Positions 11,614 through 20,008 of a stretch of DNA of 64,000 nucleotides are shown piece by piece. This DNA comes from Corynebacterium afermentans subsp. afermentans (lineage in GTDB: Bacteria > Actinomycetota > Actinomycetes > Mycobacteriales > Mycobacteriaceae), in contig NZ_CP046606.1 in assembly GCF_030408355.1 (NCBI RefSeq), positions 186,001 to 250,000 of the forward strand, read 5' to 3'. The notes beneath the pieces are model-generated. The model was not told the origin of the DNA. It did not search any database and worked only from the letters and a program-made list of their open reading frames with translations. Within the stretch, counting starts at the first letter, position 1; the number at the start of each line of letters is the position of its first letter. Position numbers and translations under genes: made by a program.

Positions 11614-12051
11614 CTACACCATCCTTTCGGCCGGCGTCACGTGGTCGTCGTGGTGGTCTGGGCCGTGGTCGACGTAGGGTTCCCAGGCCACGGTTTTCGG
11701 GTCGATGGGGCTTTTGCTTAGCGACGGCCGAAGGTGCTCCTCCATATCCACCAACCCTGCGATGACCTCTTCCGGGTCGGAGCCGAACGCCGCCTGCACT
11801 AGCAGGGTGAGCGGACCGTTGTCGGTGACGGGGTGGCGCAGCCCCATGGATAAGGTGCCCGGGGTTGCGGTGATGGAGGTGGAAAACCAGAACACGTCCC
11901 AGTCGGTGTTTATGCGCAGTGGGTAGTAGATGACGATGGGGTCGAATTTCGTGGCCGGGTTGAACGCTTTGGCAACGGCGTCGAAGCCGGCCACGAAGAT
12001 CTCTTTAGCAATCCAGATGGCGTATCCCACGCCGTGGAAGAAGCCTCGCAT
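11614..12051 (-). CDS. mrpE: Mrp-type Na+/H+ antiporter subunit E
   Basis: 145 residues. The MnhE family core is visible: an N-terminal membrane segment (VGYAIWIAKEIFVAGFDA), then the FDPIVIYYPLR, TATPGTLSMGL and LLVQAAFGSDPEEV stretches. The C-terminus is hydrophilic and His/Asp-rich (DHGPDHHDDH). The start codon overlaps the mrpD stop by one base. Confidence 0.9.
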   Translation of the reverse strand: MRGFFHGVGYAIWIAKEIFVAGFDAVAKAFNPATKFDPIVIYYPLRINTDWDVFWFSTSITATPGTLSMGLRHPVTDNGPLTLLVQAAFGSDPEEVIAGLVDMEEHLRPSLSKSPIDPKTVAWEPYVDHGPDHHDDHVTPAERMV

Positions 12052-13598
12052 TAGTTCTCGCCTCCATTGGTTTGGGCGCCGAAGGTGTCGCCGGGTGCGG
12101 GGACGCCGATGGGGTCGTCGCCGAGTACGGCGGTGGTGTAGGCGTCAACGTCGAGCAGGTCGTCGACGGCGTTGGTGGTGATGTCCCACATGTGGCCGGC
12201 GAAGATGAACATGCACAGCGACATGACCATCAGTACTGCGGACGGCAGCATGAAGCTCACGCGGACGTTGAGCGCCTCGGGGTAGTTCTGCATCGGCCGG
12301 CCCCAGAACACGCGCTGCCACATGCGCATCATGGACAGCAGCGCGCCGAAGGACGCGATGATGATGGCGGTGATGGCCACCCAGGAGCGCCAGTCCCCGG
12401 CGGAGGCGGCTGCCAGCACGACGGTGACCTTGCCGAAGATGCCGGAAAACGGCGGGAAGCCCACGATGGAAAACGCGCCGGCGACGAACACGGCGGACGT
12501 CCACGGGTCGCGCCGGGCGATGCCGGAGAGTTTCGCCATGGTGCCGGTGCCGTAGGTTTCCTCGATCGCGCCGGAGTTCAGCACGAGTGCGGCGATGGTG
12601 ATCATGTGGTGCAGGGTGTAGAGCAGGCCGGCGGCGAGGGCGTAGCGTGCGTCGTCGTTAGTAAAGGCCAGCATGATCAGGATGAACGGCATGCCGTTGA
12701 CCATCTGGTAGGCCAGCACGCGGCGCATGGTGGCCTCGGCCAGGCCGGCGAAGCCGCCGATGACCATGGAGATGACCATGACCACGATGAGCAGCGTGTT
12801 CCAGCGCGGGTCCATGTCGAACATGATCACCCAGATGCGGAACAGCATGTACACGGCCACTTTGGTGTGTAGGCCGGAGAACAGGCCCATCACGGCCGCG
12901 GAGGTGGATGGGTAGGTGCGCGGCAGCCAGGTGTAGACGGGGAACACGCCGGCCTTTGCGGCGATGGCGATGACGACGATGCCGGCGGCCACCGTCGCCG
13001 GGCCGCCGCCCGCGGCCACGCCCTGCAGCGACGCCAGGTTCACGGCGCCGGTGACGGCGTAGAGGTAGCCCACGCCGAGCACCAGCATTGTCGACGCCGC
13101 CAGGTTCACCAGCACGAACATGCGCGCGGACAACAGGCGGTGGCGGGTGCCCGTCATGGCGATCAGACCGTAGGACGGCAGCAGGCACACCTCGATCATG
13201 ACGAAGAAGTTGAACAGGTCGGCGGTGAGCAGCGCGCCGGAAACACCGGTGATGAGCACGAGTGACAGCGGCACGTAGAACCGGGACTGGGTTTCGCCGA
13301 CGACGATGGCGAACCAGTTGGACATCAGCGCCACGATCATGGTGGTCACGATCATTACGGCGGAGAACGTGTCGGCGGCGAAGGAGATGCCCACGCCGCC
13401 CTGGTACAGGCCGATGACGTGGCCAACGGTGCCGTGGTCGCGGGTGTGGCCGTAGAGCCACACGCCGAGGGCCAAGTTGATGGCGGGGATGAGGATCGCC
13501 AGGGCGTCGCTGAGCCACTTCCAGGGGCTCAGCGCCGTGACCGCGGAGACGATCAGCGGCAGCGCCACAAATACGGGCAGGATTGCGTCTACGGCCAT
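12051..13598 (-). CDS. mrpD: Mrp-type Na+/H+ antiporter subunit D
   Basis: 515 residues, about 14 membrane helices, with the proton-translocating 'Proton_antipo_M' core shared with complex I subunits NuoL/M/N. Visible marks are FFVMIEVCLLPSYGLIAMTG, the Lys in IAAKAGVFPVYTWLPRTYP and HTKVAVYMLFRI. It forms the ion path with MrpA. It overlaps mrpE and mrpC by one base at each side. Confidence 0.94.
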   Translation of the reverse strand: MAVDAILPVFVALPLIVSAVTALSPWKWLSDALAILIPAINLALGVWLYGHTRDHGTVGHVIGLYQGGVGISFAADTFSAVMIVTTMIVALMSNWFAIVVGETQSRFYVPLSLVLITGVSGALLTADLFNFFVMIEVCLLPSYGLIAMTGTRHRLLSARMFVLVNLAASTMLVLGVGYLYAVTGAVNLASLQGVAAGGGPATVAAGIVVIAIAAKAGVFPVYTWLPRTYPSTSAAVMGLFSGLHTKVAVYMLFRIWVIMFDMDPRWNTLLIVVMVISMVIGGFAGLAEATMRRVLAYQMVNGMPFILIMLAFTNDDARYALAAGLLYTLHHMITIAALVLNSGAIEETYGTGTMAKLSGIARRDPWTSAVFVAGAFSIVGFPPFSGIFGKVTVVLAAASAGDWRSWVAITAIIIASFGALLSMMRMWQRVFWGRPMQNYPEALNVRVSFMLPSAVLMVMSLCMFIFAGHMWDITTNAVDDLLDVDAYTTAVLGDDPIGVPAPGDTFGAQTNGGEN

Positions 13599-14059
13599 TA
13601 GTCGGTCACCCTCAGGCTTTCGTTGTCAACGTGGCTGATCTCGCGTGCGCGGATCTCTTCCAGCTTCTTCTGGTTCAGGCGCGCGTTGCGGCCGGCGGTG
13701 GACAGGGCCGACGGGCTCAGCCGCATCTTGGAGTAGCCGGCGTCGGTGCCGGTGGGCAGCTCCGCGGTGTCGTCGTTACGCCCCAGCGCGGAGAGCATGA
13801 GCAGGATCGTGGTGGTGGCCATCGCGATGACGATGGCGGTGAGCACGAACGCCTGGGGCAGGGGATCGCCCATGTCTTCGAAGGGCACGCGTGACGGGAA
13901 TGCTTCCCCGCGCCACGCGCCGACGCCCGCGGCGAGCAGGGTGAGGTTTGAGGCGTGGCCGAACAGGGACATGCCGAAGATGACGCGCACCATGCCGCGT
14001 TGCAGGACCAGGTACACGGATCCCGCGACCAGGACTGCGATGGTAAGTGCCATGACCAT
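13598..14059 (-). CDS. mrpC: Mrp-type Na+/H+ antiporter subunit C
   Basis: 153 residues. Three NuoK-like membrane helices fill the first 95 residues (VYLVLQRGMVRVIFGMSLFGHASNL, then GDPLPQAFVLTAIVIAMATT). A hydrophilic C-terminal extension of about 55 residues goes beyond the usual NuoK length. It lies 3 nt after mrpA and overlaps mrpD by one base. Confidence 0.92.
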   Translation of the reverse strand: MVMALTIAVLVAGSVYLVLQRGMVRVIFGMSLFGHASNLTLLAAGVGAWRGEAFPSRVPFEDMGDPLPQAFVLTAIVIAMATTTILLMLSALGRNDDTAELPTGTDAGYSKMRLSPSALSTAGRNARLNQKKLEEIRAREISHVDNESLRVTD

Positions 14060-14062
14060 GGG

Positions 14063-16972
14063 TTAGTGCTCCTTCGTGGTAACCGGTCGCGGGTCGTGCG
14101 CCGGGTTGATCGGCTCCGGGTGCGCGTCCACGGGGTTTTCGGGGTGCATGGGCTCGGGGATGCTCGGCAGCGGGTTGTCCGCTTCGTCTCGGGTGTAGTC
14201 CAGGTCCGACAGGTCCATGCCGGGGCGCAGGTAGCCGCCGAGCGCGTTGATCGCGGCGGTGACCATGCCGAGCACGGCGAGGTAGATGCCGAAGTCGAAG
14301 ATCAGCGAGGTGGTCATGTGCTCGCCGGCGATCTCGCCGTGGATGGCGTACATGAACCCGCCCTCGATGAAGCCGAGGAAGCCGGAGGCGATGGCGATGA
14401 TGATGCCCCAGCCGGTCAGTCGGATCGGGGTGAAGTTTTCCACCACGTCCGCGTCCGCGCCGCGCGACAGGTAGTTGATGGCGAACGCCGTGGCCATCAC
14501 AAGCGCTGCGACGAAGCCGCCGCCGGGGTCGGTGTGGCCGCGGAAGAAGATCAGCACGGACAGCACCACCAGCACCGGCGCGACCAGGGCTGAAGCCTTG
14601 CGCAGCGGGATGGAGTTGAGCTGGGACTGGCCGAACGGGCGCGGGCGGGTGCCAGCCTCGAACATGTGGCGCGGCATGGAGCTGACCACCGCGGCGATGA
14701 CCACGGCGCCCATGCCGAGCACGGACAGCTCGCCCAAAGTATCGACGCCACGGAACTCCACGATGATCACGGCGACGATGTTGTCCGCGCCGGTGACCTC
14801 GCCGCCTTCAGTGAGGTACCACTCGGCCAGTTCGGAGCGGTCGCGGCGGCCGGTCAGGCCGTAGACGCCGAAGAAGGTGACCACGCCCGCGATCAGGGCG
14901 AAGATGGAGGCAAGAGCTTTGCGACGAGCCTTCGTCTCCGGGAACATCCGCGGCTGGTAGCGAAGCACCACCATGATGACCACCACGGTCAGCGCCTCCA
15001 CCAGGAACTGCGTCATGGCCACGTCCGGGGCGCCCAGCAGGAACATCTGCAGGGTCATGCCCACGCCGACGGTGCCGAGCAGCACAGCGGAGGCGAGACG
15101 GGAGCGGGTGAACACCATACCCAGCACGGACATCGCGATGATGGCGAACGGGATGAGGTCCCACCACACATCCAGGCCTTCGGCGCGCGGGGCTGGGGTG
15201 ACGCCATCGATACCATCGGTGAGCACGATCACGCACAGGCCCATCGCGGTGACGGAGGCCAGCAGCGGGAAGAGGTGGCGCGACGGGTTGAAGCCGTCGG
15301 CCAGCGAGCCGAGCTGTTTGCCCAGGTCGGACAGGCTGCGGGTGAGCCAGGCCAAGACCTCGGTGCCGTCTGCGGGCAGAAGGTCCTTGTTGCCCAGTGC
15401 TGCGAAGACGCGCTTGCGGAAGAACACCACGAACACCACGCCAGCGACCAAAACTGCCACCGACACCAAAAACGGCGGGGTCACGCCGTGCCAGAGTGCG
15501 AGGTGGGTGGCGAAGCTGTCGTCGCCCGTCACGGCGCGCACGCCTGCGGAGACGGGGTTGTCCACCCAGAACAGTAGGAAGGGCAGCACCGCGGAGGTCA
15601 GGCCGGGCAGCGCGGCGGGCAGCCAGAGGGCGGTGGGGGCTTCGTGGACGTCGGGGAGGTCCTTTGGTCCGTCGATAAATGCGCCGAAGACGATCTTCGC
15701 CGAGTACACGAAGGTGAGGAACGCGGCGATGCCTGCCACCGTGAGCAGGAGCGCGCCGTAGGAGGATTCGTGGAAGGCGTCCAGGATGGATTCCTTGGAC
15801 ACGAAGCCGAACAGCGGCGGTACCGCGGCCATGGAGGCGGCGGCGATGACGGTGGAGGCGAACGTGAACGGCATCTTGTTGTAGATCGGGCCTAAACGGC
15901 GCATGTCGCGCGAGCCCGCCTCGTGGTCCACCACGCCGATGAGCATAAACAGCGAGGATTTAAACAGCGCGTGCGCGAGCGTGTGGGTCAGCGCCGCGGC
16001 CAGGGCGACCGGGGTGCCGATGCCGATCGCGGCGACGATCCAACCCAGGTGGGACACGGTGGAGTACGCGGTGAGATGTTTCAGGTCCGTCTTAGTAATG
16101 GCGAACAGCGCGGACATCAGCGCCGTGAACAGGCCTGCGGTGACCAGCAGGTAGTTCCACGCCGCGACGTCCGAGAAGATGGTGGAAAAACGCACCAGCA
16201 GGTAGATGCCGGCCTTGACCACCGCCGCGGCGTGCAGGAACGCGGAGACCGGGGTGGCAGCGGCCATGGCCTCGGGCAGCCAGAAGTGGAAGGGGAACTG
16301 CGCGGCCTTGGTGAACGCGGAGAACGCGATGAGCAGCGCGACTACGACGGTGACGCGGTTGTCGCCCCAGATATCGGCGGCGAGGATGTCCTGCAGGCGC
16401 GTCGTGCCGGTTTGCGCGGAGGCCACGGCCAGGCCAGCCAGCAGCATCAGGCCGCCGAAGAAGGTGAGGATCAGGGTGCGGTAGGACCCGGCCTCGCCGG
16501 AGGAGCCGGAGCGCGCGATGAGCAGGAACGACGCGATGGAGACGAGCTCCCAGGCGATGAACAGCAGCACGGCGTCGTCCGCAAGCACCAGCAGTAGCAC
16601 CGACAGGGTAAACGCCGTCATGATGGTGTAGAAGCTGGTGTTGCCGTCGCGCTCGGGCAGGTACGCGGCGGAGTACAAAAAGACCACGCCGCCGATGACC
16701 AGCGCTAGTAGCGCGAAGAAGATGCCCAGCCCGTCCGCGCGCAGTGCGAAGTCCACGGAGGTGCCCGTGCCCATCACGTCGCGCGCCCACTCCTTGGACC
16801 ATTCAAGGTCCGTACCGCGGGAGACTTCTGTGAACTTGGAGCCGAGCACGGCCGCGGCGGCGAAGAGAATCGCCGCGAGCGGGTACCCGGCCTTCTTGTC
16901 CATGACTCGCACGAGGATCGGTGAGAGCACCACCGTCGCTGCGACGAGCCCGATGACAAGGGGAAGCGTCAT
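14063..16972 (-). CDS. mrpA: Mrp-type Na+/H+ antiporter subunit A, fused to subunit B
   Basis: 969 residues. The N-terminal 500 residues are the NuoL-like antiporter core (LLFIAWELVSIASFLLIARSG, FPFHFWLPEAMAAATPVSAF, HLTAYSTVSHLGWI). From about 600 to 750 comes the MrpA C-terminal DUF4040 region (GAPDVAMTQFLVEALTVVVIM). Residues about 790-920 form an MnhB-like domain (VLSVLIFFRGHTDPGGGFVAALVMA), which explains why no separate mrpB follows. It is the first gene of the operon. The upstream gap to the divergent YhgE-like gene holds the promoter region. Confidence 0.93.
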   Translation of the reverse strand: MTLPLVIGLVAATVVLSPILVRVMDKKAGYPLAAILFAAAAVLGSKFTEVSRGTDLEWSKEWARDVMGTGTSVDFALRADGLGIFFALLALVIGGVVFLYSAAYLPERDGNTSFYTIMTAFTLSVLLLVLADDAVLLFIAWELVSIASFLLIARSGSSGEAGSYRTLILTFFGGLMLLAGLAVASAQTGTTRLQDILAADIWGDNRVTVVVALLIAFSAFTKAAQFPFHFWLPEAMAAATPVSAFLHAAAVVKAGIYLLVRFSTIFSDVAAWNYLLVTAGLFTALMSALFAITKTDLKHLTAYSTVSHLGWIVAAIGIGTPVALAAALTHTLAHALFKSSLFMLIGVVDHEAGSRDMRRLGPIYNKMPFTFASTVIAAASMAAVPPLFGFVSKESILDAFHESSYGALLLTVAGIAAFLTFVYSAKIVFGAFIDGPKDLPDVHEAPTALWLPAALPGLTSAVLPFLLFWVDNPVSAGVRAVTGDDSFATHLALWHGVTPPFLVSVAVLVAGVVFVVFFRKRVFAALGNKDLLPADGTEVLAWLTRSLSDLGKQLGSLADGFNPSRHLFPLLASVTAMGLCVIVLTDGIDGVTPAPRAEGLDVWWDLIPFAIIAMSVLGMVFTRSRLASAVLLGTVGVGMTLQMFLLGAPDVAMTQFLVEALTVVVIMVVLRYQPRMFPETKARRKALASIFALIAGVVTFFGVYGLTGRRDRSELAEWYLTEGGEVTGADNIVAVIIVEFRGVDTLGELSVLGMGAVVIAAVVSSMPRHMFEAGTRPRPFGQSQLNSIPLRKASALVAPVLVVLSVLIFFRGHTDPGGGFVAALVMATAFAINYLSRGADADVVENFTPIRLTGWGIIIAIASGFLGFIEGGFMYAIHGEIAGEHMTTSLIFDFGIYLAVLGMVTAAINALGGYLRPGMDLSDLDYTRDEADNPLPSIPEPMHPENPVDAHPEPINPAHDPRPVTTKEH

Positions 16973-17120
16973 GGTGAACCCATTTCATTCCATGGTTTTG
17001 GCAAGAACCCTTACGACAGTATCAAGGCTGCCGACACGGTTCTAACGGTGCGCATTCTCGGCGATGTGCTGGCGGTGCGCCTCCCGCAGCAAGTCGGGCG
17101 CGAGTGCTAAGAACAATGCC

Positions 17121-18509
17121 ATGAAATCGGGCAACGCGTGGCGGTTGGTGTGTGCGCTTCTGGCGCTGGTTGTCGGGGCGTTTTTGCCCATGAATCCGGC
17201 CGACACATGGGCGAATGCGGGGCGCGATGCTGAGGTCTCGGGCGCCCCGCAAGTCGGCCCGGACAATCTTGGCGACGCGCGCCGTGCCGCCGGTGAGGCC
17301 GGCCAGCAGGCGAAGGTGCTCAAGGAGGGCGCCGGCCAGCTCGCCGCGGGCATTGGCGAGGCGCAGGGGCAAACTCAGCAGCTTATCGACGCCCTCGCCG
17401 CCGCCCAGTCCGGCTCCCAGCAACTCGCCGACGGCATGGTTGAGCTCCAGGCCGGCACTGGCCAGCTGGGCGCGGGCGCGACGCAGCTGGCGGATTCCAT
17501 CGGCGAGGTGGTCGGCCAGGTGTCCGGGTTTGAGGCAGTGCGCGGCCAGGTGGTCGGCGCGATCGACCGTTCCCTGGAGGAGCTCAAGGGCGCGAAAGAC
17601 CCGGAGGCGGTCAAGGCCCGCGAGTCGCTGAAGGACCTGCGGACCCAGGCGGAGACAGCCCAGCTGCCGCCGGACGTGGTGGCGAAAATGAACCAGCTTC
17701 GCGACGGCTCCCGCGACCTGGCCAACCAACTCGCCGTACCGGGCTACGGCTACCACGACGGTATATATACAGCCACCAACGGCTCCGCCGAGCTGGCCGC
17801 GGGCTTGCGTGAGCTCCAGGCGCAGACCGGGCAGGCCACCGGCGGCATCGACGAGCTGGTCGCTGGCGTGGAAAAGATCGACCAGATGGCGGGCATGAAC
17901 GCCGACAAGGTTGGCGCGGTGCGCGCGGCCCTGCCAGTGCCGGCGGCCGCGTCGGGTGCCGCAGAGAACGCGCCGGCCAGCTCAACCCTCGCCCCGGTGG
18001 CCGCGATGTTGCTTGCGGCGATGGCCGTGCTCGGCGGCACCGCGCTGGCGGCGGCTGCGTGGTTCGCGTCCCGCGGGCGCTGGTGGATCTTGGGCGTCGG
18101 TTCTGTGCTTGTTGCTGCCGCCGGCACCATCCTGGCTGGGGTAATCGGGTCCGGGTTTGGCGTGCAGGAATACGGGGTGGCGTTTGCGGGTCTGCTGCTG
18201 GGCACGCTCGCTAGCGCGGGGCTGGCTTCCGTGTTAAGTCGAGCATTCGGCGCTGGGGTTGGTCTTGGTTTAGCCGGCGTGCTTGCGCTGGTGCAGACCG
18301 GACTCGTCGGCTGGGTGTGGCGCACCGCGACCACCGCGCAGGTCGACTCTGCGTGGGTTTCGTTGTCCCAGGCAGCGCCGATGCACTGGGTGTCCACCGC
18401 TGTCTCGGCGGGCGGCAACGGTGGCGACTACCGCGGCATCGTCTCGGCGGTGCTGCTGTCCGCTCTGCTTGCGGTGGCGGGCCTGGTTGGGGCACGGGGG
18501 CGTCGTTAA
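17121..18509 (+). CDS. YhgE/Pip-like membrane protein with Gly-Leu heptad region
   Basis: 462 residues. An N-terminal hydrophobic segment (WRLVCALLALVVGAFLPM) acts as a signal anchor. Residues 45-290 form a long extracytoplasmic helical region rich in QLxxGxxxL heptads (AGQLAAGIGEAQ, GSQQLADGMVEL, GTGQLGAGATQLAD), as in YhgE/Pip and RND-linked proteins. The last 170 residues contain about five membrane helices. The family is often coupled to envelope transport or phage infection; the function here is unknown. The ATG at 17121 encodes MKSGNAWRLV; the 19 upstream in-frame codons are not hydrophobic and lack a ribosome-binding site. It is divergent from the mrp operon. Confidence 0.7.
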   Translation: MKSGNAWRLVCALLALVVGAFLPMNPADTWANAGRDAEVSGAPQVGPDNLGDARRAAGEAGQQAKVLKEGAGQLAAGIGEAQGQTQQLIDALAAAQSGSQQLADGMVELQAGTGQLGAGATQLADSIGEVVGQVSGFEAVRGQVVGAIDRSLEELKGAKDPEAVKARESLKDLRTQAETAQLPPDVVAKMNQLRDGSRDLANQLAVPGYGYHDGIYTATNGSAELAAGLRELQAQTGQATGGIDELVAGVEKIDQMAGMNADKVGAVRAALPVPAAASGAAENAPASSTLAPVAAMLLAAMAVLGGTALAAAAWFASRGRWWILGVGSVLVAAAGTILAGVIGSGFGVQEYGVAFAGLLLGTLASAGLASVLSRAFGAGVGLGLAGVLALVQTGLVGWVWRTATTAQVDSAWVSLSQAAPMHWVSTAVSAGGNGGDYRGIVSAVLLSALLAVAGLVGARGRR

Positions 18510-18523
18510 ACAAACGCTTAGGT

Positions 18524-18535
18524 AGACAGCTGTCT
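18524..18535. promoter_or_regulatory. 12-bp palindrome, candidate operator
   Basis: The perfect palindrome AGACAGCTGTCT lies 15 bp after the YhgE-like gene. It resembles AGAC-N4-GTCT operators of TetR-type repressors. Before the IS insertion it would have stood about 80 bp upstream of the giant surface-protein gene, so it may belong to that gene's old promoter. No regulator is identified. Confidence 0.35.
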
Positions 18536-18596
18536 TCCCAACCCCTAAAATGTGATGTTATCTGCCACCTCTCCGTTGGGACGTGGTGACACTTCA

Positions 18597-19982
18597 GGGT
18601 TAAACGACAAAAAGTGTGTCTGATTCAGCGTGTCGTGGGGGTTAGATTTGGCCTTTTTGGATGCCGATTGAGTGTGTGTAGTTGGTGTCGATAGCGTTGT
18701 CGTAGAGGGCTGGTCGTCCGGTTTCGTGGTCGGCTTCGTTCTCGTTTCGGGTCAGGGTGGATACTTTGGCGAGTTGGCCCTGGCCCCAGTCGGACTGACT
18801 GGCGATTCGTACTGGATCGTCAGGCAGTTCCGTTTTCAAATAGAGCCACCAATCCAGCATGCGGCGTTGTCGTTCACCTGATCTGCCGCGGTGTGTTCTG
18901 GCGAGCAGTTTGAGCTGGGCGTTGATGCCGCCTTCCAGGCTGTTGGTGGTGGATTTGATCCACTCTGGTTGAAGTACTGCTTTTGGCGGGTTGAGGTAGA
19001 CAAACAGCATCTCGGACCGCCAAAGATGGTTGAGGCTGTTGTATGCCTTGCGCACGTTGTGATGCGTCCACACGCGGGTCCATGCACCGGTTTTGGGATC
19101 TTTGACCAGGGTTTTCTCGTCCATCCATGACCGGTAGAGCGTGGAGAACTCGTGCAGCTGCGCACCCCATGCAGCGGCTTCATCCAGCGTGGTGATCCGG
19201 GTCAGCTTCAGCGCAAGTCGGTAGATGGTGCGCCCGGCATCGGTGCGTGGGTTACTGGTGGTGTAGCGGCGTACCACGCGTTGGGCGTGGACGAGGCAGC
19301 GTTGAATTTTCGTAGTCGGCCAGCACTTTTTGATCGCGCTGTATGCGCCTTGGCCGCCGTCGATGACGGCGATGAGTGGGGCTTCGATGCGCTCAAGCAG
19401 CAGTTGGTAGTCGCGGGTGGTTTCGTGTTTGCACCAGTGCCAGGCAATCACGTGGTCGATCGTCGCCGCGACGATCAAGCAGCCGCCAGCGGTGTAGGTG
19501 CCGTCAAGGAAGATCTGGTCGTAGACCCGCTTGTCGTGGCCGGCGGTGGGGTCAGGCACATCAACGAACCAGAACGGTTCGAATCGACGTTGCATCGTGC
19601 GCGGTGAGCACCCCACACGGCGGGCAACGGTATCGAGGCTGGCGCCGGTGGTGAGGTGGTCGATGAAGACGGTGAACGCCGCCGCGTTGGTGATGTCGCT
19701 TCTGCGTTTCACGCTGGAGGCGCCGCATCGTTTGCAGCGCCACCTGGTGGTGCCTTTGCTAGTGGTGCCGTTTCGTTTCATTTCTCCGCCGCAGTGGCAG
19801 CGTGGTTGGTTCTTTGACATTGCGACACCACACCACGCCGCACATAGCACATCACGGCAGCCACACCGAGGATTGAACGCTCGAGACCTAAATATATGCC
19901 CCCGAAGCATATATTTCCCTGAAACCTACAGGTCAAACCCTGAAAATCGTCGATTCCAGACACACTTTTTGTCGTTTAACCC
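18597..19982 (-). mobile_element. IS1249-type insertion sequence (IS256-related), complete
   Basis: 1386 bp with perfect 26-bp terminal inverted repeats at 18597-18622 and 19957-19982, beginning GGGTTAAACGACAAAAAGTG. It is flanked by the 8-bp target duplication ACACTTCA (18589-18596 and 19983-19990). Length, ends and transposase match the IS1249 group described from Corynebacterium. The clean duplication and intact transposase point to a recent insertion. A 10-bp hairpin (19890-19899 with 19907-19916) lies between the transposase start and the right end and may shield the element from outside transcription. The element sits 26 bp before the giant surface-protein gene. Confidence 0.93.
18642..19820 (-). 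CDS. IS1249-family transposase
   Basis: 392 residues. The N-terminus carries a CHCG...CKRCG zinc ribbon (residues 7-32) and a helix-turn-helix-like stretch (LDTVARRVGCSPRTMQRR). The DDE residues are probably the Asp in FLDGTYTAGG, the Asp in AVIDGGQGAY and the Glu in NSLEGGINAQL. The ATG at 19820 (MSKNQPRC) directly precedes the zinc ribbon; a longer frame of 30 codons runs back into the hairpin near the IS end and is not preferred. No frameshift is seen. Confidence 0.9.
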   Translation of the reverse strand: MSKNQPRCHCGGEMKRNGTTSKGTTRWRCKRCGASSVKRRSDITNAAAFTVFIDHLTTGASLDTVARRVGCSPRTMQRRFEPFWFVDVPDPTAGHDKRVYDQIFLDGTYTAGGCLIVAATIDHVIAWHWCKHETTRDYQLLLERIEAPLIAVIDGGQGAYSAIKKCWPTTKIQRCLVHAQRVVRRYTTSNPRTDAGRTIYRLALKLTRITTLDEAAAWGAQLHEFSTLYRSWMDEKTLVKDPKTGAWTRVWTHHNVRKAYNSLNHLWRSEMLFVYLNPPKAVLQPEWIKSTTNSLEGGINAQLKLLARTHRGRSGERQRRMLDWWLYLKTELPDDPVRIASQSDWGQGQLAKVSTLTRNENEADHETGRPALYDNAIDTNYTHSIGIQKGQI

Positions 19983-20008
19983 ACACTTCACTTCAAAGAG
20001 GAGCAAAA

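Noticed and set aside
12051..13598. MrpD/MrpA genes as respiratory complex I subunits
   Set aside because: The gene set A(B)-C-D-E-F-G with MnhE/F/G-type small subunits defines an Mrp antiporter; no other nuo genes are present.
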